From contig NZ_BPFH01000003.1 of the NCBI RefSeq assembly GCF_019655435.1, positions 248,001 through 312,000 of the forward strand: a stretch of DNA of 64,000 nucleotides. The letters run 5' to 3'. Under the pieces are notes generated by a model. It searched no databases. It worked only from the letters and a program-made list of their open reading frames with translations, and had not been told where the DNA came from. The position numbers and the translations under genes were made by a program. Each line of letters starts with the position of its first letter. The first letter of the stretch is position 1. Shown piece by piece: positions 27,486 to 36,537 of the stretch. The stretch comes from Jannaschia pagri (GTDB taxonomy: Bacteria > Pseudomonadota > Alphaproteobacteria > Rhodobacterales > Rhodobacteraceae).

Positions 27486-28357
27486 CTGCGCACCAGCGGG
27501 ATTAGACGACCGGTGGCGTTCAAGGCCCCAGCGCGATGACCCGCCTCCGCGCCTGTTCCCATGAACAGGTCGACACGACCGGGGCCTTTGATCGCGGAGC
27601 CGGTGTCCTGGGCGATGCACAGGCGCGTGACCCCCCCTGCGTCCAGCCAAACGAGTGTCCCAAGGGGGATGTGGTCCGGGTCGACGGCAATGGATCGACC
27701 GGCCGTCACTGGCAGACCGAGGGTTCCGATGGGACCGGTAGTGTCAGGAAGATTTTGAACGCGAAAGAACACGTAACTCGGGTTACGCGCCATCATTGCG
27801 CGGCCCCGTTCTGGGTCGGCGCGGAGCCAGTCTTTGACCTGATCCGCCGTGACATCCACGGGCACCTCACCACGATCCCGCAAGACCTGACCTATGGAGC
27901 GATAAGGGTGTGCCGTCTTTGCCCCAAACCCGAGGCGCAACGTGGTCCCGTCCTGCAAGCGCAGACGCCCGGATCCCTGGACCTGAAGAAAGAACCGCTC
28001 CACATGGTCGCGTACCCAGGCAAGAACCGGGCCGTCGAAGCCCCCTTCAATTTGCGCGCGTGTCAGGGTGCAGGGCGTCTCCGGGACGCCATGGAGCGGG
28101 ACCGGAAACTGATCGGTCGCGTGTAAGCTGCCTTCAATCTCCGGCTCGTAGTATCCCGTCAGGTGACACGACACTGGATGTCCCAAAGCAAAGTCAGTCT
28201 CGAAGACAGATCTGGCGTGTTGGACCGACTGGGGTGCGGAAGAGCGCTCAAAAACCCTCCGGGCAAGGGCCAGGTCATCCTCCCGCCAACCCGGCAGGTC
28301 CGAAAACGAAAGCCGCCCCGTTTCGGGGGCGGCCAGAGTTGCGCGCGGGGCAGCCAT
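27482..28357 (-). CDS. mltA: Membrane-bound lytic transglycosylase A-like
   Basis: A 291-residue protein of the MltA family, which cleaves peptidoglycan glycan strands to 1,6-anhydromuramyl products. TGYYEPEIEGS opens the MltA domain, FFLQVQGSGRL follows, and the C-terminal 3D barrel has IAQDTGSAIKGPGRVDLFMG with the catalytic Asp-containing DLF. No clear signal peptide or lipobox is seen at the chosen start, unlike the E. coli lipoprotein, so export is not explained. It starts 1 bp after the timA stop and overlaps smr by 4 bp. Confidence 0.88.
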   Translation of the reverse strand: MAAPRATLAAPETGRLSFSDLPGWREDDLALARRVFERSSAPQSVQHARSVFETDFALGHPVSCHLTGYYEPEIEGSLHATDQFPVPLHGVPETPCTLTRAQIEGGFDGPVLAWVRDHVERFFLQVQGSGRLRLQDGTTLRLGFGAKTAHPYRSIGQVLRDRGEVPVDVTADQVKDWLRADPERGRAMMARNPSYVFFRVQNLPDTTGPIGTLGLPVTAGRSIAVDPDHIPLGTLVWLDAGGVTRLCIAQDTGSAIKGPGRVDLFMGTGAEAGHRAGALNATGRLIPLVRR

Positions 28358-28358
28358 A

Positions 28359-29021
28359 TCAGCCGCCCGTGGCGACGAGCTTCCAGTTCGGATCGTCCGA
28401 TCCCATCTCGCGCGCGAAGGTCCAGATGTCGCGCTGCTTTTTGATTTCGTTCGGATTGCCTTCGACCACGGTGCCGTCTTGGTCTTTGACGACGCTGGTC
28501 AGCTCACCCACGAAACGGATCGTAACCTGACCCTCGTTCGTCGCGGCATCAAATTCGGCCTCTTCCAGGGATGTCTCCCGCACGCCGATGAAGTTCGCTT
28601 CGACCCTCAGGCCCTTATCTTCACGGTCGGAGATCACCGACAGGAAGGCTTCGTAGACGTCTTCGGACAGGAAGGGCTGCACGTCGCCCAGATCGCCGCT
28701 CTCAAAGGCCATCAGGATCATCTCGTAGGCGCCGCGCGCCCCGGCGACAAACTCCGTCACCACAAAACCAGGCTCTGCCTCTTTCATGGCGGCTAGGGCC
28801 TTTGCGGAGGGTGTCCCATCATCCACGTGATCGGTGATGTCCCGGTCAGGTCCCCCTTCGATGACCTCAAAATCACGCCGGACCGGCGACTCCGCCGGGC
28901 TGCCTAGAACCGTCGGCTTTTCAAAGCCGGTCCGCTTGCCCAGAACGTTCTTGAGACGGATCACCAGGAACAGGGCGATCGCCGCCAATACGATAAGTTG
29001 TAGTAACACGGCGTCGTTCAT
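28359..29021 (-). CDS. timA: Tim44-domain protein (TimA)
   Basis: A 220-residue protein with one N-terminal membrane anchor (about 3-25, DAVLLQLIVLAAIALFLVIR) and a C-terminal Tim44-like domain (about 80-220), with AYEMILMAFESGDL and VKDQDGTVVEGNPNEIKKQ. Bacterial Tim44-like proteins are thought to act at the inner membrane in protein assembly. The start at 29021 was chosen because it begins the membrane anchor; the frame is open upstream without conserved features. First gene of the minus-strand timA-mltA-smr operon and divergent from fxsA. Confidence 0.87.
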   Translation of the reverse strand: MNDAVLLQLIVLAAIALFLVIRLKNVLGKRTGFEKPTVLGSPAESPVRRDFEVIEGGPDRDITDHVDDGTPSAKALAAMKEAEPGFVVTEFVAGARGAYEMILMAFESGDLGDVQPFLSEDVYEAFLSVISDREDKGLRVEANFIGVRETSLEEAEFDAATNEGQVTIRFVGELTSVVKDQDGTVVEGNPNEIKKQRDIWTFAREMGSDDPNWKLVATGG

Positions 29022-29132
29022 CCTTCGCAATCTCGGCCCAAGGTTGGGGTCGCAGGCTTGGTATCCTACACAGGGCACATATGTAAAACCCGGTGGGGGT
29101 CAAGGGAAGCGACCCCAGACGAGAGAGGTACC

Positions 29133-29627
29133 ATGTGGCTGTTTGCCCTGTTCGTTTTGGTCCCAATCGTGGAAATCGCCCTGTTTATTCAGGTCGGTGG
29201 ATGGTTGGGCCTGTGGCCGACACTGCTGATTGTGGTGCTGACCGCCTTGGCGGGAACTTACCTGGTTCGTCGGCAGGGATTGGCGCAACTGCGTGCCGTG
29301 CAGACGTCGTTCAATCGGTTGAGCGATCCGACGCGGCCCCTCGCCCATGGCGCGATGATCCTGGCGTCAGGGCTGTTACTGTTGACACCAGGTTTCTTTA
29401 CGGACGCGGTTGGGTTTTCCCTGCTGGTGCCGCAGGTGCGCGATGCCCTTCTCTCGGCGATCCGGTCGCGCATTAATGTCCAGAGCTTTACCATGGGCCA
29501 AGGCCCTGCCCAGCGGCCCCACGGGCCTCAAGACACTGTGATCGATGGGGACTATGTGGAGGTGCACCGCAAGTCGGGTCCTTCGGGTTGGACCTCGCCA
29601 GATGATCGCGACACAGACCAAAGGTAG
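29133..29627 (+). CDS. fxsA: FxsA family membrane protein
   Basis: A 164-residue protein of the FxsA family, named for suppression of F-plasmid exclusion of phage T7. It starts MWLFALFVLVPIVEIALF and has about four hydrophobic segments; LTPGFFTDAVGFSLLVPQVR is the family signature. The cytoplasmic tail is polar. The ATG at 29133 follows GAGAGG. It diverges from timA and precedes secB, a standard alphaproteobacterial neighbourhood. Confidence 0.9.
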   Translation: MWLFALFVLVPIVEIALFIQVGGWLGLWPTLLIVVLTALAGTYLVRRQGLAQLRAVQTSFNRLSDPTRPLAHGAMILASGLLLLTPGFFTDAVGFSLLVPQVRDALLSAIRSRINVQSFTMGQGPAQRPHGPQDTVIDGDYVEVHRKSGPSGWTSPDDRDTDQR

Positions 29628-29747
29628 CGAACACACCTGGTCTATCACCCCTGGTCGGTCGTCGGATTGGACCCTCTCTGTTGTGAGGGGGGGTTGCCTC
29701 TGTTAACGAGCGGTCAACCAACTGACGCCTAGCCGGAGAGACCCCAA

Positions 29748-30284
29748 ATGGCCGACACGGACGATACCGTTCCCGCCCCCGAAGCTTCCGCCGCCCCGAC
29801 CAACGGCGCGACCGAGGCCCAGCCGCAAATGCCGCAGATGAAGGTCTTGGGCCAATTCGTGCGCGACATGTCCTTCGAAAACGTTGCTGCCCAAAAGGGC
29901 AAGACGATGGACGGACAGCCCGACATCAACGTGCAGGTTGGTCTGGATGCCCGAAAGCGGCAGCAGGACGGTCAGTTCGAGGTCGCATGTAAGCTGAACA
30001 TCACCGCAAAGGTGAAGGGCGGCGAAGACACGATCTTTGCCATGGAGTTGGACTATGCCGGGATTTTCGCGATCTCGAACGTGCCCGACAACCAGTTGCA
30101 CCCCTACCTGTTGATTGAATGCCCGCGCACCCTGTTCCCGTTCTTGCGCCGGATCGTATCCGATGTGACCCGCGACGGAGGGTTCCCGCCGCTGAACCTG
30201 GAAACCATCGATTTCGTGTCGCTGTACCGCAACGAGATCACGCGCCGCGCCCAGGCTGAGGCTGCCCAGGCAACGCCGTCCTAA
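29748..30284 (+). CDS. secB: Protein-export chaperone SecB
   Basis: A 178-residue cytoplasmic chaperone that keeps preproteins unfolded and hands them to SecA. The SecB core (about 30-165) shows VLGQFVRDMSFE, LDYAGIFAISNVP and CPRTLFPFLRRIVSDVTRDG. An acidic, Ala/Pro-rich N-terminus of about 28 residues precedes it, as in other alphaproteobacteria. The gene stands alone, 120 bp after fxsA, and is convergent with dnaQ. Confidence 0.96.
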   Translation: MADTDDTVPAPEASAAPTNGATEAQPQMPQMKVLGQFVRDMSFENVAAQKGKTMDGQPDINVQVGLDARKRQQDGQFEVACKLNITAKVKGGEDTIFAMELDYAGIFAISNVPDNQLHPYLLIECPRTLFPFLRRIVSDVTRDGGFPPLNLETIDFVSLYRNEITRRAQAEAAQATPS

Positions 30285-30295
30285 GGGCCAAGCGT

Positions 30296-30330
30296 CGGAT
30301 AAAAAGTTGGGGACCTTCGCTGGGGTCCCC
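30296..30330 (-). terminator. Rho-independent terminator of the maf-aroE-coaE-dnaQ operon
   Basis: GGGGACC (30309-30315) and GGTCCCC (30324-30330) form a perfect 7-bp GC-rich stem with an 8-nt loop, 11 bp past the dnaQ stop. On the minus strand it is followed by AACTTTTTATCC, a clear U-tract. It may also slow plus-strand transcription from secB, but that side lacks a T run. Confidence 0.75.
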
Positions 30331-30340
30331 GACACCTCAA

Positions 30341-31027
30341 CTACCGATACGTTTTCCAGACCGCATCTTCGCCCAGAGCGGCCACATGGGCATCATGTGC
30401 ATGACGTTCCGTCTCGCTCAGTCGGGATGGCAGCGGGGTCGGGCGCGCATAGGCTTTCCACACCTCCCCGGACACTTGAGTGGTCCGCTGTTGGCCCGCC
30501 AGGGTGAGCGTTGGTTGCCGACCACCGATCAGTTCCAGATAAACCTCTGCTAGGATCTCGCTGTCGAGCAAGGCGCCGTGCTTTTCCCGTGCAGAATTGT
30601 CGATCCCAAACCGGCGACAGAGCGCATCCAGCGATGCTGGAGACCCTGGGAACTTGCTGCGTGCAATGGCGAGCGTGTCCAGCGCTCGGTCCATCGGGAG
30701 CCGGGCCAAGCCCATCCAGCCGAGTTCCGCGTTGAGAAACTTCATGTCGAAAGCGGCGTTGTGGATGACCAGTTTCGCATCCCCGATGAAGTCGACGAAG
30801 GCTTGCCCCACCTGCGCGAAAACGGGGAAGTCCTTGAGGAAGTCATCGCCTAAGCCATGCACCTCGAAGGCACCTTGGGGCATCGACCGTTCAGGGTTGA
30901 TGTATTGGTGATAGGTCCGCCCCGTGGGGACGTAGTTGATGAGTTCGACGGCTCCGATCTCGACGATCCGGTCGCCGGACTCGGGTTCGAACCCGGTCGT
31001 TTCGGTATCTAGGACGATCTCTCTCAT
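30341..31027 (-). CDS. dnaQ: DNA polymerase III epsilon subunit (proofreading exonuclease)
   Basis: A 228-residue DEDDh 3'-5' exonuclease that proofreads for the replicative polymerase. VLDTETTGFEP (5-15) supplies the first Asp and Glu, and HNAAFDMKFLNAEL is motif II; a late His-Gly-Ala segment (KHGALLDSEILAEVYLEL) is motif III. Its ATG overlaps the coaE stop by 4 bp, and it is the last gene of maf-aroE-coaE-dnaQ, followed by a terminator. The same order occurs beside the Caulobacter origin. Confidence 0.95.
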   Translation of the reverse strand: MREIVLDTETTGFEPESGDRIVEIGAVELINYVPTGRTYHQYINPERSMPQGAFEVHGLGDDFLKDFPVFAQVGQAFVDFIGDAKLVIHNAAFDMKFLNAELGWMGLARLPMDRALDTLAIARSKFPGSPASLDALCRRFGIDNSAREKHGALLDSEILAEVYLELIGGRQPTLTLAGQQRTTQVSGEVWKAYARPTPLPSRLSETERHAHDAHVAALGEDAVWKTYR

Positions 31028-31602
31028 GGGGTGTCTCCGGTGAGATCCGCGATAATCCTGTCCACGCTGGCTGCGGCCGCAGGCAAGGACAGTGTTTCGA
31101 TGACATAGTCGGCCTTCGCGCGCTTTTCAGCATCCGGCATCTGACGGGATAGAATATCATCAAAGGCCGCTTCCGACATTGTCCCACGGTCCAGCACGCG
31201 GGCGCGTTGTACCTCGGGTGGAGCAGTCACCACGACCGTCTTGTCAACGGAGAGACCGGTTTCAAACAGCAGCGGGACATCCAGCACCACCAGAGGGGCC
31301 TGGGCGGTCGCAATGAATTGCGCGCGATCCTGGGCCACGAGTGGATGGACGATGGCCTCGATCAGAGACAGGGCCGTCTGATCGGTGATGATGCGCTCCC
31401 GCAGCGCGGACCGGTCTACCTGTCCGTCACGCACGGCTTCTGGGAAGGCATCCGCAATTGCGCTCACTGCGGCCCCACCGGGACCATAGAGGCGATGGAC
31501 CGCGGCATCAGCGTCCCAGACAGGCACCCCACGGTCCCGAAACATGGCCGCCGTGGTGGTTTTCCCCATCCCGATGGAGCCCGTGAGGCCAACGACGATC
31601 AT
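31024..31602 (-). CDS. coaE: Dephospho-CoA kinase
   Basis: A 192-residue P-loop kinase catalysing the last step of coenzyme A synthesis. GLTGSIGMGKTTTA holds the P-loop (GSIGMGKT, 8-15), and WDADAAVHRLYGPGG is the conserved substrate-binding segment. It overlaps both neighbours by 4 bp (aroE upstream, dnaQ downstream), so the operon is translationally coupled throughout. Confidence 0.95.
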   Translation of the reverse strand: MIVVGLTGSIGMGKTTTAAMFRDRGVPVWDADAAVHRLYGPGGAAVSAIADAFPEAVRDGQVDRSALRERIITDQTALSLIEAIVHPLVAQDRAQFIATAQAPLVVLDVPLLFETGLSVDKTVVVTAPPEVQRARVLDRGTMSEAAFDDILSRQMPDAEKRAKADYVIETLSLPAAAASVDRIIADLTGDTP

Positions 31603-32417
31603 GCGAGGACGGCCGCACGCAGGTCAGAGTCCACCGTGGGTGTCCGCCCGAACCAGGCCTCGAACCCAGGGACCGCCTGGTGGAGCAACATCCCCAATCC
31701 ATCGACAACCACATTCCCCCGCGCCCGCGCAGAGGCCAGCAAAGGCGTTTCCAGTGGCGTGTAAACAATATCGGTAACGATGGTCTCAGGCGGGAGATGG
31801 TCCAGGGACATCTGCAACGGGGGCTGGCCAACCATCCCGAGGCTGGTCGTGTTCACGAGCAACCCGTGGTCCGCAACGGCGTGTTCCGCTTGATCCCATG
31901 GGACGACCTGAACACGGTCGGGAAACTGGCTGGCGAGAGTTTCGGCCCGGGCGGCCGTGCGATTGGTCAAGGTCACGCGGTCGGTGCCATCCTGTAGCAA
32001 TGCGGCAATGACCCCGCGTGCGGCACCGCCGGCCCCAAGGACCAGAGCGGGCGCGGCGCGGTCGCGCGTTGCGGCGCCTTGGTCCAGGTTCGCCAGGAAC
32101 CCGTATCCATCGGTGTTATCCGCGTGGATCTGGCCATCGACGAACGTCAGGGTGTTTGCGGACCCGACAGCCTTGGCGCGCTCCGTCGTGGTGTGGGCCA
32201 GCTCAAACACGGCTTCTTTGTGGGGCAGTGTGACGTTGATCCCCGACAGGCCCAAGCGGGGGAGCAATTCCAGACTGGCCCGAAGATCCGCTGGCCGAAC
32301 GTGCAAAGGGATGTACTGCCCATCGATCCCATACCGCTGTAGCCAATGCCCATGGAGCCGGGGCGAGCGACTGTGCGAGATCGGGTCGCCGATGACGCCT
32401 GCAAGTCGGATTGTCAT
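31599..32417 (-). CDS. aroE: Shikimate dehydrogenase
   Basis: A 272-residue NADPH-dependent enzyme reducing 3-dehydroshikimate to shikimate in aromatic amino-acid synthesis. HSRSPRLHG near residue 15 binds substrate, NVTLPHKEAV carries the catalytic Lys, and LGAGGAARG is the NADP-binding loop followed by NRT. It overlaps the maf stop by 4 bp and coaE by 4 bp. Confidence 0.96.
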   Translation of the reverse strand: MTIRLAGVIGDPISHSRSPRLHGHWLQRYGIDGQYIPLHVRPADLRASLELLPRLGLSGINVTLPHKEAVFELAHTTTERAKAVGSANTLTFVDGQIHADNTDGYGFLANLDQGAATRDRAAPALVLGAGGAARGVIAALLQDGTDRVTLTNRTAARAETLASQFPDRVQVVPWDQAEHAVADHGLLVNTTSLGMVGQPPLQMSLDHLPPETIVTDIVYTPLETPLLASARARGNVVVDGLGMLLHQAVPGFEAWFGRTPTVDSDLRAAVLA

Positions 32418-33007
32418 GACGGCAAATTCCCCCGTGTGACGAGAAAATCAATCAATGGAAGAAGGGGCAATCCAAGCACCGCAAAGTAATCCCCTTGGAC
32501 CTGATGGAACAGGCGCGCGCCCTCCCCTTCTAGGGTGTAGGCCCCAGCCGAATGTTGGATGGTGTCCCAGTTCCGCGCGACATATTCCGCGATGTAAGGG
32601 GCGCTGGCCCGGCGCATGACCATCGTCACATCGGAGACATGGCGCCAGATGGGTTTGCCGTCTTCCACAAGAACGGCGGCGGAGTGGAGCTTATGGCGTT
32701 GTGCCGACAACTTAGACAGTTGCGCGATGGCGTTCTCTTGACTGCTGGGCTTCCCAAGGATCTCCGTCCCGAAAGACAGGATCTGATCGCAGCCCAAAAC
32801 CAGTCCGGGCCGCCGAACCCGCAAGGCCTTCATCTCGGCTAGGGCATCGGCCACATTGCGAGGCGTGTGGCCATCGGCGACGAGACTGTCGCGAAGGCTG
32901 ATTTCATCGATCCGGGCCGGGACCGCCTCAAACGGGATCGCCGCGTTCCGCAGCAAAGCCTGCCGTGTTTGGGAGGACGAGGCCAGGGTCAGGATGGGGA
33001 TAGACAT
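32414..33007 (-). CDS. maf: Maf family nucleotide pyrophosphatase
   Basis: A 197-residue Maf-like protein that hydrolyses non-canonical or modified nucleoside triphosphates. ASSSQTRQALL (9-19) is the family start, and GCDQILSFG carries the catalytic Asp; the SAGAYTLEG segment is conserved. The ATG at 33007 places ASSS at the usual position; the open frame further upstream runs into the candidate origin. First gene of maf-aroE-coaE-dnaQ. Confidence 0.93.
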   Translation of the reverse strand: MSIPILTLASSSQTRQALLRNAAIPFEAVPARIDEISLRDSLVADGHTPRNVADALAEMKALRVRRPGLVLGCDQILSFGTEILGKPSSQENAIAQLSKLSAQRHKLHSAAVLVEDGKPIWRHVSDVTMVMRRASAPYIAEYVARNWDTIQHSAGAYTLEGEGARLFHQVQGDYFAVLGLPLLPLIDFLVTRGNLPS

Positions 33008-33376
33008 GTGAACATCCAGAAGGAGAACCTTGTTCGAAAGCGGGTGCAAAACCTCACCCAGCCCGTTTGCCTGCATAACCCGCGAAGTCCTAGGAGGTTT
33101 GGCGAGAGTTATCCATGGGGATCAATGATCGTGCTCGTTTGGGAGAAGCGACGGATTGGCCATCACGTCCCCCAGGGATTTCACAGGTATACTAGGAAAC
33201 AACTATTTGTTTATAAATACTAAAAATGGTTTTCCCCAGCGGTCTAGAATCGACGAACGCTATCTGTGACGAACCGTGTGGACGAGTTTCTATCCCCGGA
33301 TTTCCATGGACCAACAAACACATCTTTCTTTCTTTCTTCTTCTTAAATTAAGGAAGGGAGGTCCAAGGAGAGCACG
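33008..33376. other. Candidate chromosomal replication origin (oriC)
   Basis: This 369-bp gap has no gene. Genes diverge from it: maf-aroE-coaE-dnaQ to the left and hemJ-rho-mnmE-mnmG-rsmG-parAB to the right. In Caulobacter the origin lies at the equivalent place, between hemE and the gene before maf, with parAB nearby; hemE and that gene are missing here. The gap has a strongly AT-rich core (33185-33233). Around it are imperfect DnaA-box-like 9-mers: TTATCCATG (33109), GATTTCACA (33177), TTTTCCCCA (33230, 8 of 9) and TGTGGACGA (33277, reverse). A polypyrimidine tract (33323-33350) precedes the hemJ ribosome-binding site. No perfect DnaA box is present, so this rests mainly on synteny. Confidence 0.6.
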
Positions 33377-33811
33377 ATGGATTTCTACATCTGGGCCAAG
33401 GCCCTTCATGTCATCTCGATCATCGCTTGGATGGCAGGGCTGTTCTACTTGCCACGTCTCTACGTATATCACGTAGAGAAGCGGGACGAGGTCCCCGAGA
33501 TGATCCCAGTCCTGCATGTGATGGAAAGTCGTCTGCTGAAGGCGATCATGACACCTGCCATGGTGTCGAGTTGGATCTTTGGATTGGTCATGGTCGGCAT
33601 GGGAGGCGTGGACTTCGGCGCGGTTTGGCCCTGGGTGAAGATGGTCTGCGTCTTGGGTATGACCTGGTTTCACATGTGGTGTGCTGCCGAACGGAAAGCG
33701 CTGTTGGCGGAGACGTCCACGATGACAGGCCGGGGCTTTCGCATGATGAACGAGGTTCCGACGGTGCTGATGATCGCGATCGTTGTGTCTGTGATCGTGA
33801 AGCCTGGATGA
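33377..33811 (+). CDS. hemJ: Protoporphyrinogen IX oxidase HemJ
   Basis: A 144-residue inner-membrane protein of the HemJ (UPF0093) family, which oxidises protoporphyrinogen IX to protoporphyrin IX in heme synthesis. About four membrane segments are visible; the family's conserved His and Lys lie in WAKALHVISIIAWMAGLFY and LPRLYVYHVE. AAGGAG lies 7 bp before the ATG. It flanks the candidate origin on the right; hemE, its usual neighbour, is absent. Confidence 0.93.
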   Translation: MDFYIWAKALHVISIIAWMAGLFYLPRLYVYHVEKRDEVPEMIPVLHVMESRLLKAIMTPAMVSSWIFGLVMVGMGGVDFGAVWPWVKMVCVLGMTWFHMWCAAERKALLAETSTMTGRGFRMMNEVPTVLMIAIVVSVIVKPG

Positions 33812-33889
33812 TTGACATTCTAGGGCAGCGTCCGTAGGTGCTTGCTAACGACGGGTCGTCCTGACCCAGGTTCGTTTTCCAGATTTTCA

Positions 33890-33895
33890 TATAAT
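33890..33895 (+). promoter_or_regulatory. rho: Probable -10 element of the rho promoter
   Basis: A perfect TATAAT lies 47 bp before the rho ATG in the 131-bp hemJ-rho gap. The -35 hexamer 17 bp upstream (CAGGTT) is poor. The remaining sequence to the start codon would be a short leader; I see no clear hairpin that would explain Rho autoregulation. Confidence 0.4.
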
Positions 33896-33942
33896 TGCAC
33901 CACTGATCGATTGACGGTCGTGTGCATTGACGGAGTGCTCTG

Positions 33943-35238
33943 ATGCGCGACGATACTGTCGAGACCGGTTCGACCGAACGCCTAAACCTGCGCGACCTGA
34001 AGGCAACGTCGCCCAAGGCTCTGGTCGACATGGCCGAACAGTTGGACATCGAAAACGCCTCTACGATGCGCAAGGGAGAGCTGATGTTCTCCATCCTGCG
34101 GGAACGCGCCGATGATGGGTGGGAGATTAGCGGCGAAGGCGTCCTTGAGGTCCTGCAAGATGGCTTCGGCTTTCTGAGGGCGCCCGAGGCGAACTACTTG
34201 TCCGGCCCCGATGACATTTATGTTTCGCCCGATGTGATCCGGCAGCATTCGTTGCGGACAGGCGATACCGTGGATGGCATCATCCAGGCCCCCGACGACA
34301 ATGAGCGGTACTTCACGATCACCAAGGTCACCTCGATTAATTTCGAGGAGCCTGAGCGGGCGCGGCACAAAGTCAGCTTTGACAACCTGACGCCGCTCTA
34401 CCCCGATGAGCGTCTGAAGTTGGAGATCGAGGATCCGACGATCAAAGATCGGTCGGCCCGCATTATCGACCTCGTTGCGCCCATCGGGAAGGGTCAGCGC
34501 TCGCTGATCGTGGCGCCACCGCGCACGGGTAAGACGGTTATTCTTCAGAATATCGCCAAATCGATCGAGACCAACCATCCTGAGTGTTACCTGATGGTTT
34601 TGCTGATCGACGAACGGCCCGAAGAGGTCACGGACATGCAGCGGTCCGTGAAGGGGGAGGTCATTTCCTCCACGTTTGATGAACCGGCCACGCGACACGT
34701 GGCGGTGTCGGAGATGGTCATCGAGAAAGCGAAACGCTTGGTGGAGCATAAGCGGGATGTGGTCATTCTGCTCGATTCGATCACGCGTCTGGGGCGGGCC
34801 TTCAATACCGTGGTTCCGTCGTCGGGTAAGGTGCTGACCGGTGGCGTGGATGCCAATGCATTGCAGCGGCCGAAACGGTTCTTCGGTGCCGCGAGAAACA
34901 TCGAAGAAGGCGGGTCCCTGACGATCATTGCGACCGCGCTCATCGATACCGGCAGCCGGATGGATGAAGTGATCTTCGAAGAGTTTAAAGGCACCGGTAA
35001 CAGCGAGATCGTTCTGGATCGGAAGGTGGCTGATAAGCGGGTCTTCCCGGCCATGGACATCTTGAAGTCCGGGACGCGGAAGGAAGACTTGTTGGTCGAT
35101 CCGCACAACCTCCAGAAGACGTTTGTGTTGCGTCGCATCCTCAACCCGATGGGCACGACCGATGCCATCGAGTTCCTGATTTCGAAGCTGAAACAGACGA
35201 AGACAAATTCGGATTTCTTCGATTCGATGAATTCCTGA
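33943..35238 (+). CDS. rho: Transcription termination factor Rho
   Basis: A 431-residue hexameric RNA-dependent ATPase that ends transcription at Rho-dependent sites. The N-terminal RNA-binding fold has [14 protein letters not shown] and the ATPase domain has the P-loop VAPPRTGKT (about 190-198), then [13 protein letters not shown] and [21 protein letters not shown] short N-terminal tail precedes [10 protein letters not shown]. It is followed after 12 bp by mnmE and is part of the rho-mnmE-mnmG-rsmG-parA-parB run. The low GC and simple codon choice of this stretch differ from the capsule region. Confidence 0.97.
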   Translation: MRDDTVETGSTERLNLRDLKATSPKALVDMAEQLDIENASTMRKGELMFSILRERADDGWEISGEGVLEVLQDGFGFLRAPEANYLSGPDDIYVSPDVIRQHSLRTGDTVDGIIQAPDDNERYFTITKVTSINFEEPERARHKVSFDNLTPLYPDERLKLEIEDPTIKDRSARIIDLVAPIGKGQRSLIVAPPRTGKTVILQNIAKSIETNHPECYLMVLLIDERPEEVTDMQRSVKGEVISSTFDEPATRHVAVSEMVIEKAKRLVEHKRDVVILLDSITRLGRAFNTVVPSSGKVLTGGVDANALQRPKRFFGAARNIEEGGSLTIIATALIDTGSRMDEVIFEEFKGTGNSEIVLDRKVADKRVFPAMDILKSGTRKEDLLVDPHNLQKTFVLRRILNPMGTTDAIEFLISKLKQTKTNSDFFDSMNS

Positions 35239-35250
35239 CGGAGCACATCC

Positions 35251-36534
35251 ATGGCCGACACGATCTTTGCCTTGGCCACGGCTCCGGGCAAGGCGGGGGT
35301 CGCGGTTGTCCGGATTTCTGGTCCGAACGCGAAAGCAGTTCTGGGAACGCTCGGGGTCGGCAACGTTCCTGATCGGCAGGCGAGCCTTCGTGTTCTGCGC
35401 GGCCACGACGGGTGTATCTTGGATGAGGCTGTTGTCCTGTGTTTTTCTGATGGGCGCAGTTTCACGGGTGAGGATGTCGTCGAGCTTCAGCTTCATGGCA
35501 GCGTTGCCGTTGTACGTGCTACCCTGGACCATCTATCCGAAACCGGTCTTGCCCGGTTGGCCGAGCCGGGGGAATTCACTCGACGTGCCTTGATGAACGA
35601 CAGGCTGGACCTGACTCAGGTTCAAGGTTTGGCCGATGTCATCGACGCAGAGACGGAGCAACAGCGGCGTGCCGCGGTTGCTGTTATGGGGGGTGCCTTC
35701 GGTGAACAGGTCTCGGCTTGGCGGGCGAAACTGGTCCGTGCGATGGCGTTGTTGAGCGCAACAATTGACTTCGCGGATGAAGAGGTGCCCGTGGATGTCT
35801 GGCCGGAGGTGCGTGAGATCCTGTCCGGTCTGCTTAGATCTTTGCGGTCGGAAGTGGACGGTGCTGGTTACGCCAAGAGCTTACGCCAGGGGTTTGAAGT
35901 GGCTCTGGTTGGTCGTCCTAACGTGGGGAAATCATCTCTGTTGAACTACATCTCTCGCGATGAGGTGGCTATTGTGTCCGATATTCCTGGCACGACCCGT
36001 GATGTTTTAGAAAAACCCCTAGATTTGAATGGTTTAAAGGTTATGTTCCTCGATATGGCAGGCGTCCGCGTCACAACGGATACTGTCGAGGAGATCGGCG
36101 TGGATCGCGCGAGACAACGTGCCAATGCCGCCGACCTTCGACTGTTTCTTCGCGACTCGGATGCCGACGAAGACTTTGGTGTGGATCATAAGCCAGACGA
36201 TCTAACGGTTCGAACGAAAGCGGATATCAACGCTGATGGAGACATCTCGGTTGTGTCTGGTGAGGGCGTCTCGGACCTGCTTGTGTCTATCTCCGACATT
36301 CTATCGAAGCGTGTCGAGAAGGCGAGTTATGTGACACGGGATCGGGATGTCCGTCGCCTTACAGCGGCGGTTGAGATACTGGATGGAATTGAGCTGTCAG
36401 GTCATGATATGCCCGACGAGATCGTCGTCGAGGGACTACGTGCCGCGTCATCCGAGTTAGGGCATGTCGTTGGTGACATCGGAATTGAGGACGTTCTCGA
36501 TGATGTATTCAAGTCCTTCTGTCTGGGGAAGTAG
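35251..36534 (+). CDS. mnmE: tRNA modification GTPase MnmE
   Basis: A 427-residue GTPase that works with MnmG to install the aminomethyl-type modification at wobble U34 of certain tRNAs. The N-terminal folate-binding domain opens [20 protein letters not shown]; the G domain has G1 GRPNVGKS (221-228), G2 around IPGTTRD, G3 DMAG (usually DTAG) and G4 TKAD. The protein ends in FCLGK, the conserved C-terminal motif with the catalytically important Cys. Slightly shorter than the E. coli protein. It precedes mnmG by 11 bp, with a parS-like site at the junction. Confidence 0.97.
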   Translation: MADTIFALATAPGKAGVAVVRISGPNAKAVLGTLGVGNVPDRQASLRVLRGHDGCILDEAVVLCFSDGRSFTGEDVVELQLHGSVAVVRATLDHLSETGLARLAEPGEFTRRALMNDRLDLTQVQGLADVIDAETEQQRRAAVAVMGGAFGEQVSAWRAKLVRAMALLSATIDFADEEVPVDVWPEVREILSGLLRSLRSEVDGAGYAKSLRQGFEVALVGRPNVGKSSLLNYISRDEVAIVSDIPGTTRDVLEKPLDLNGLKVMFLDMAGVRVTTDTVEEIGVDRARQRANAADLRLFLRDSDADEDFGVDHKPDDLTVRTKADINADGDISVVSGEGVSDLLVSISDILSKRVEKASYVTRDRDVRRLTAAVEILDGIELSGHDMPDEIVVEGLRAASSELGHVVGDIGIEDVLDDVFKSFCLGK

Positions 36535-36537
36535 CGA

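Noticed and set aside
33982-35532. A 516-codon minus-strand open frame opposite rho
   Set aside because: rho is unmistakable on the plus strand; the antisense frame arises from codon bias and matches no family.
36043-36070. DMAG in place of DTAG in the MnmE G3 motif as a loss-of-function sign
   Set aside because: The DxxG requirement is still met, all other G motifs and the C-terminal FCLGK are intact, so a working GTPase is more likely.
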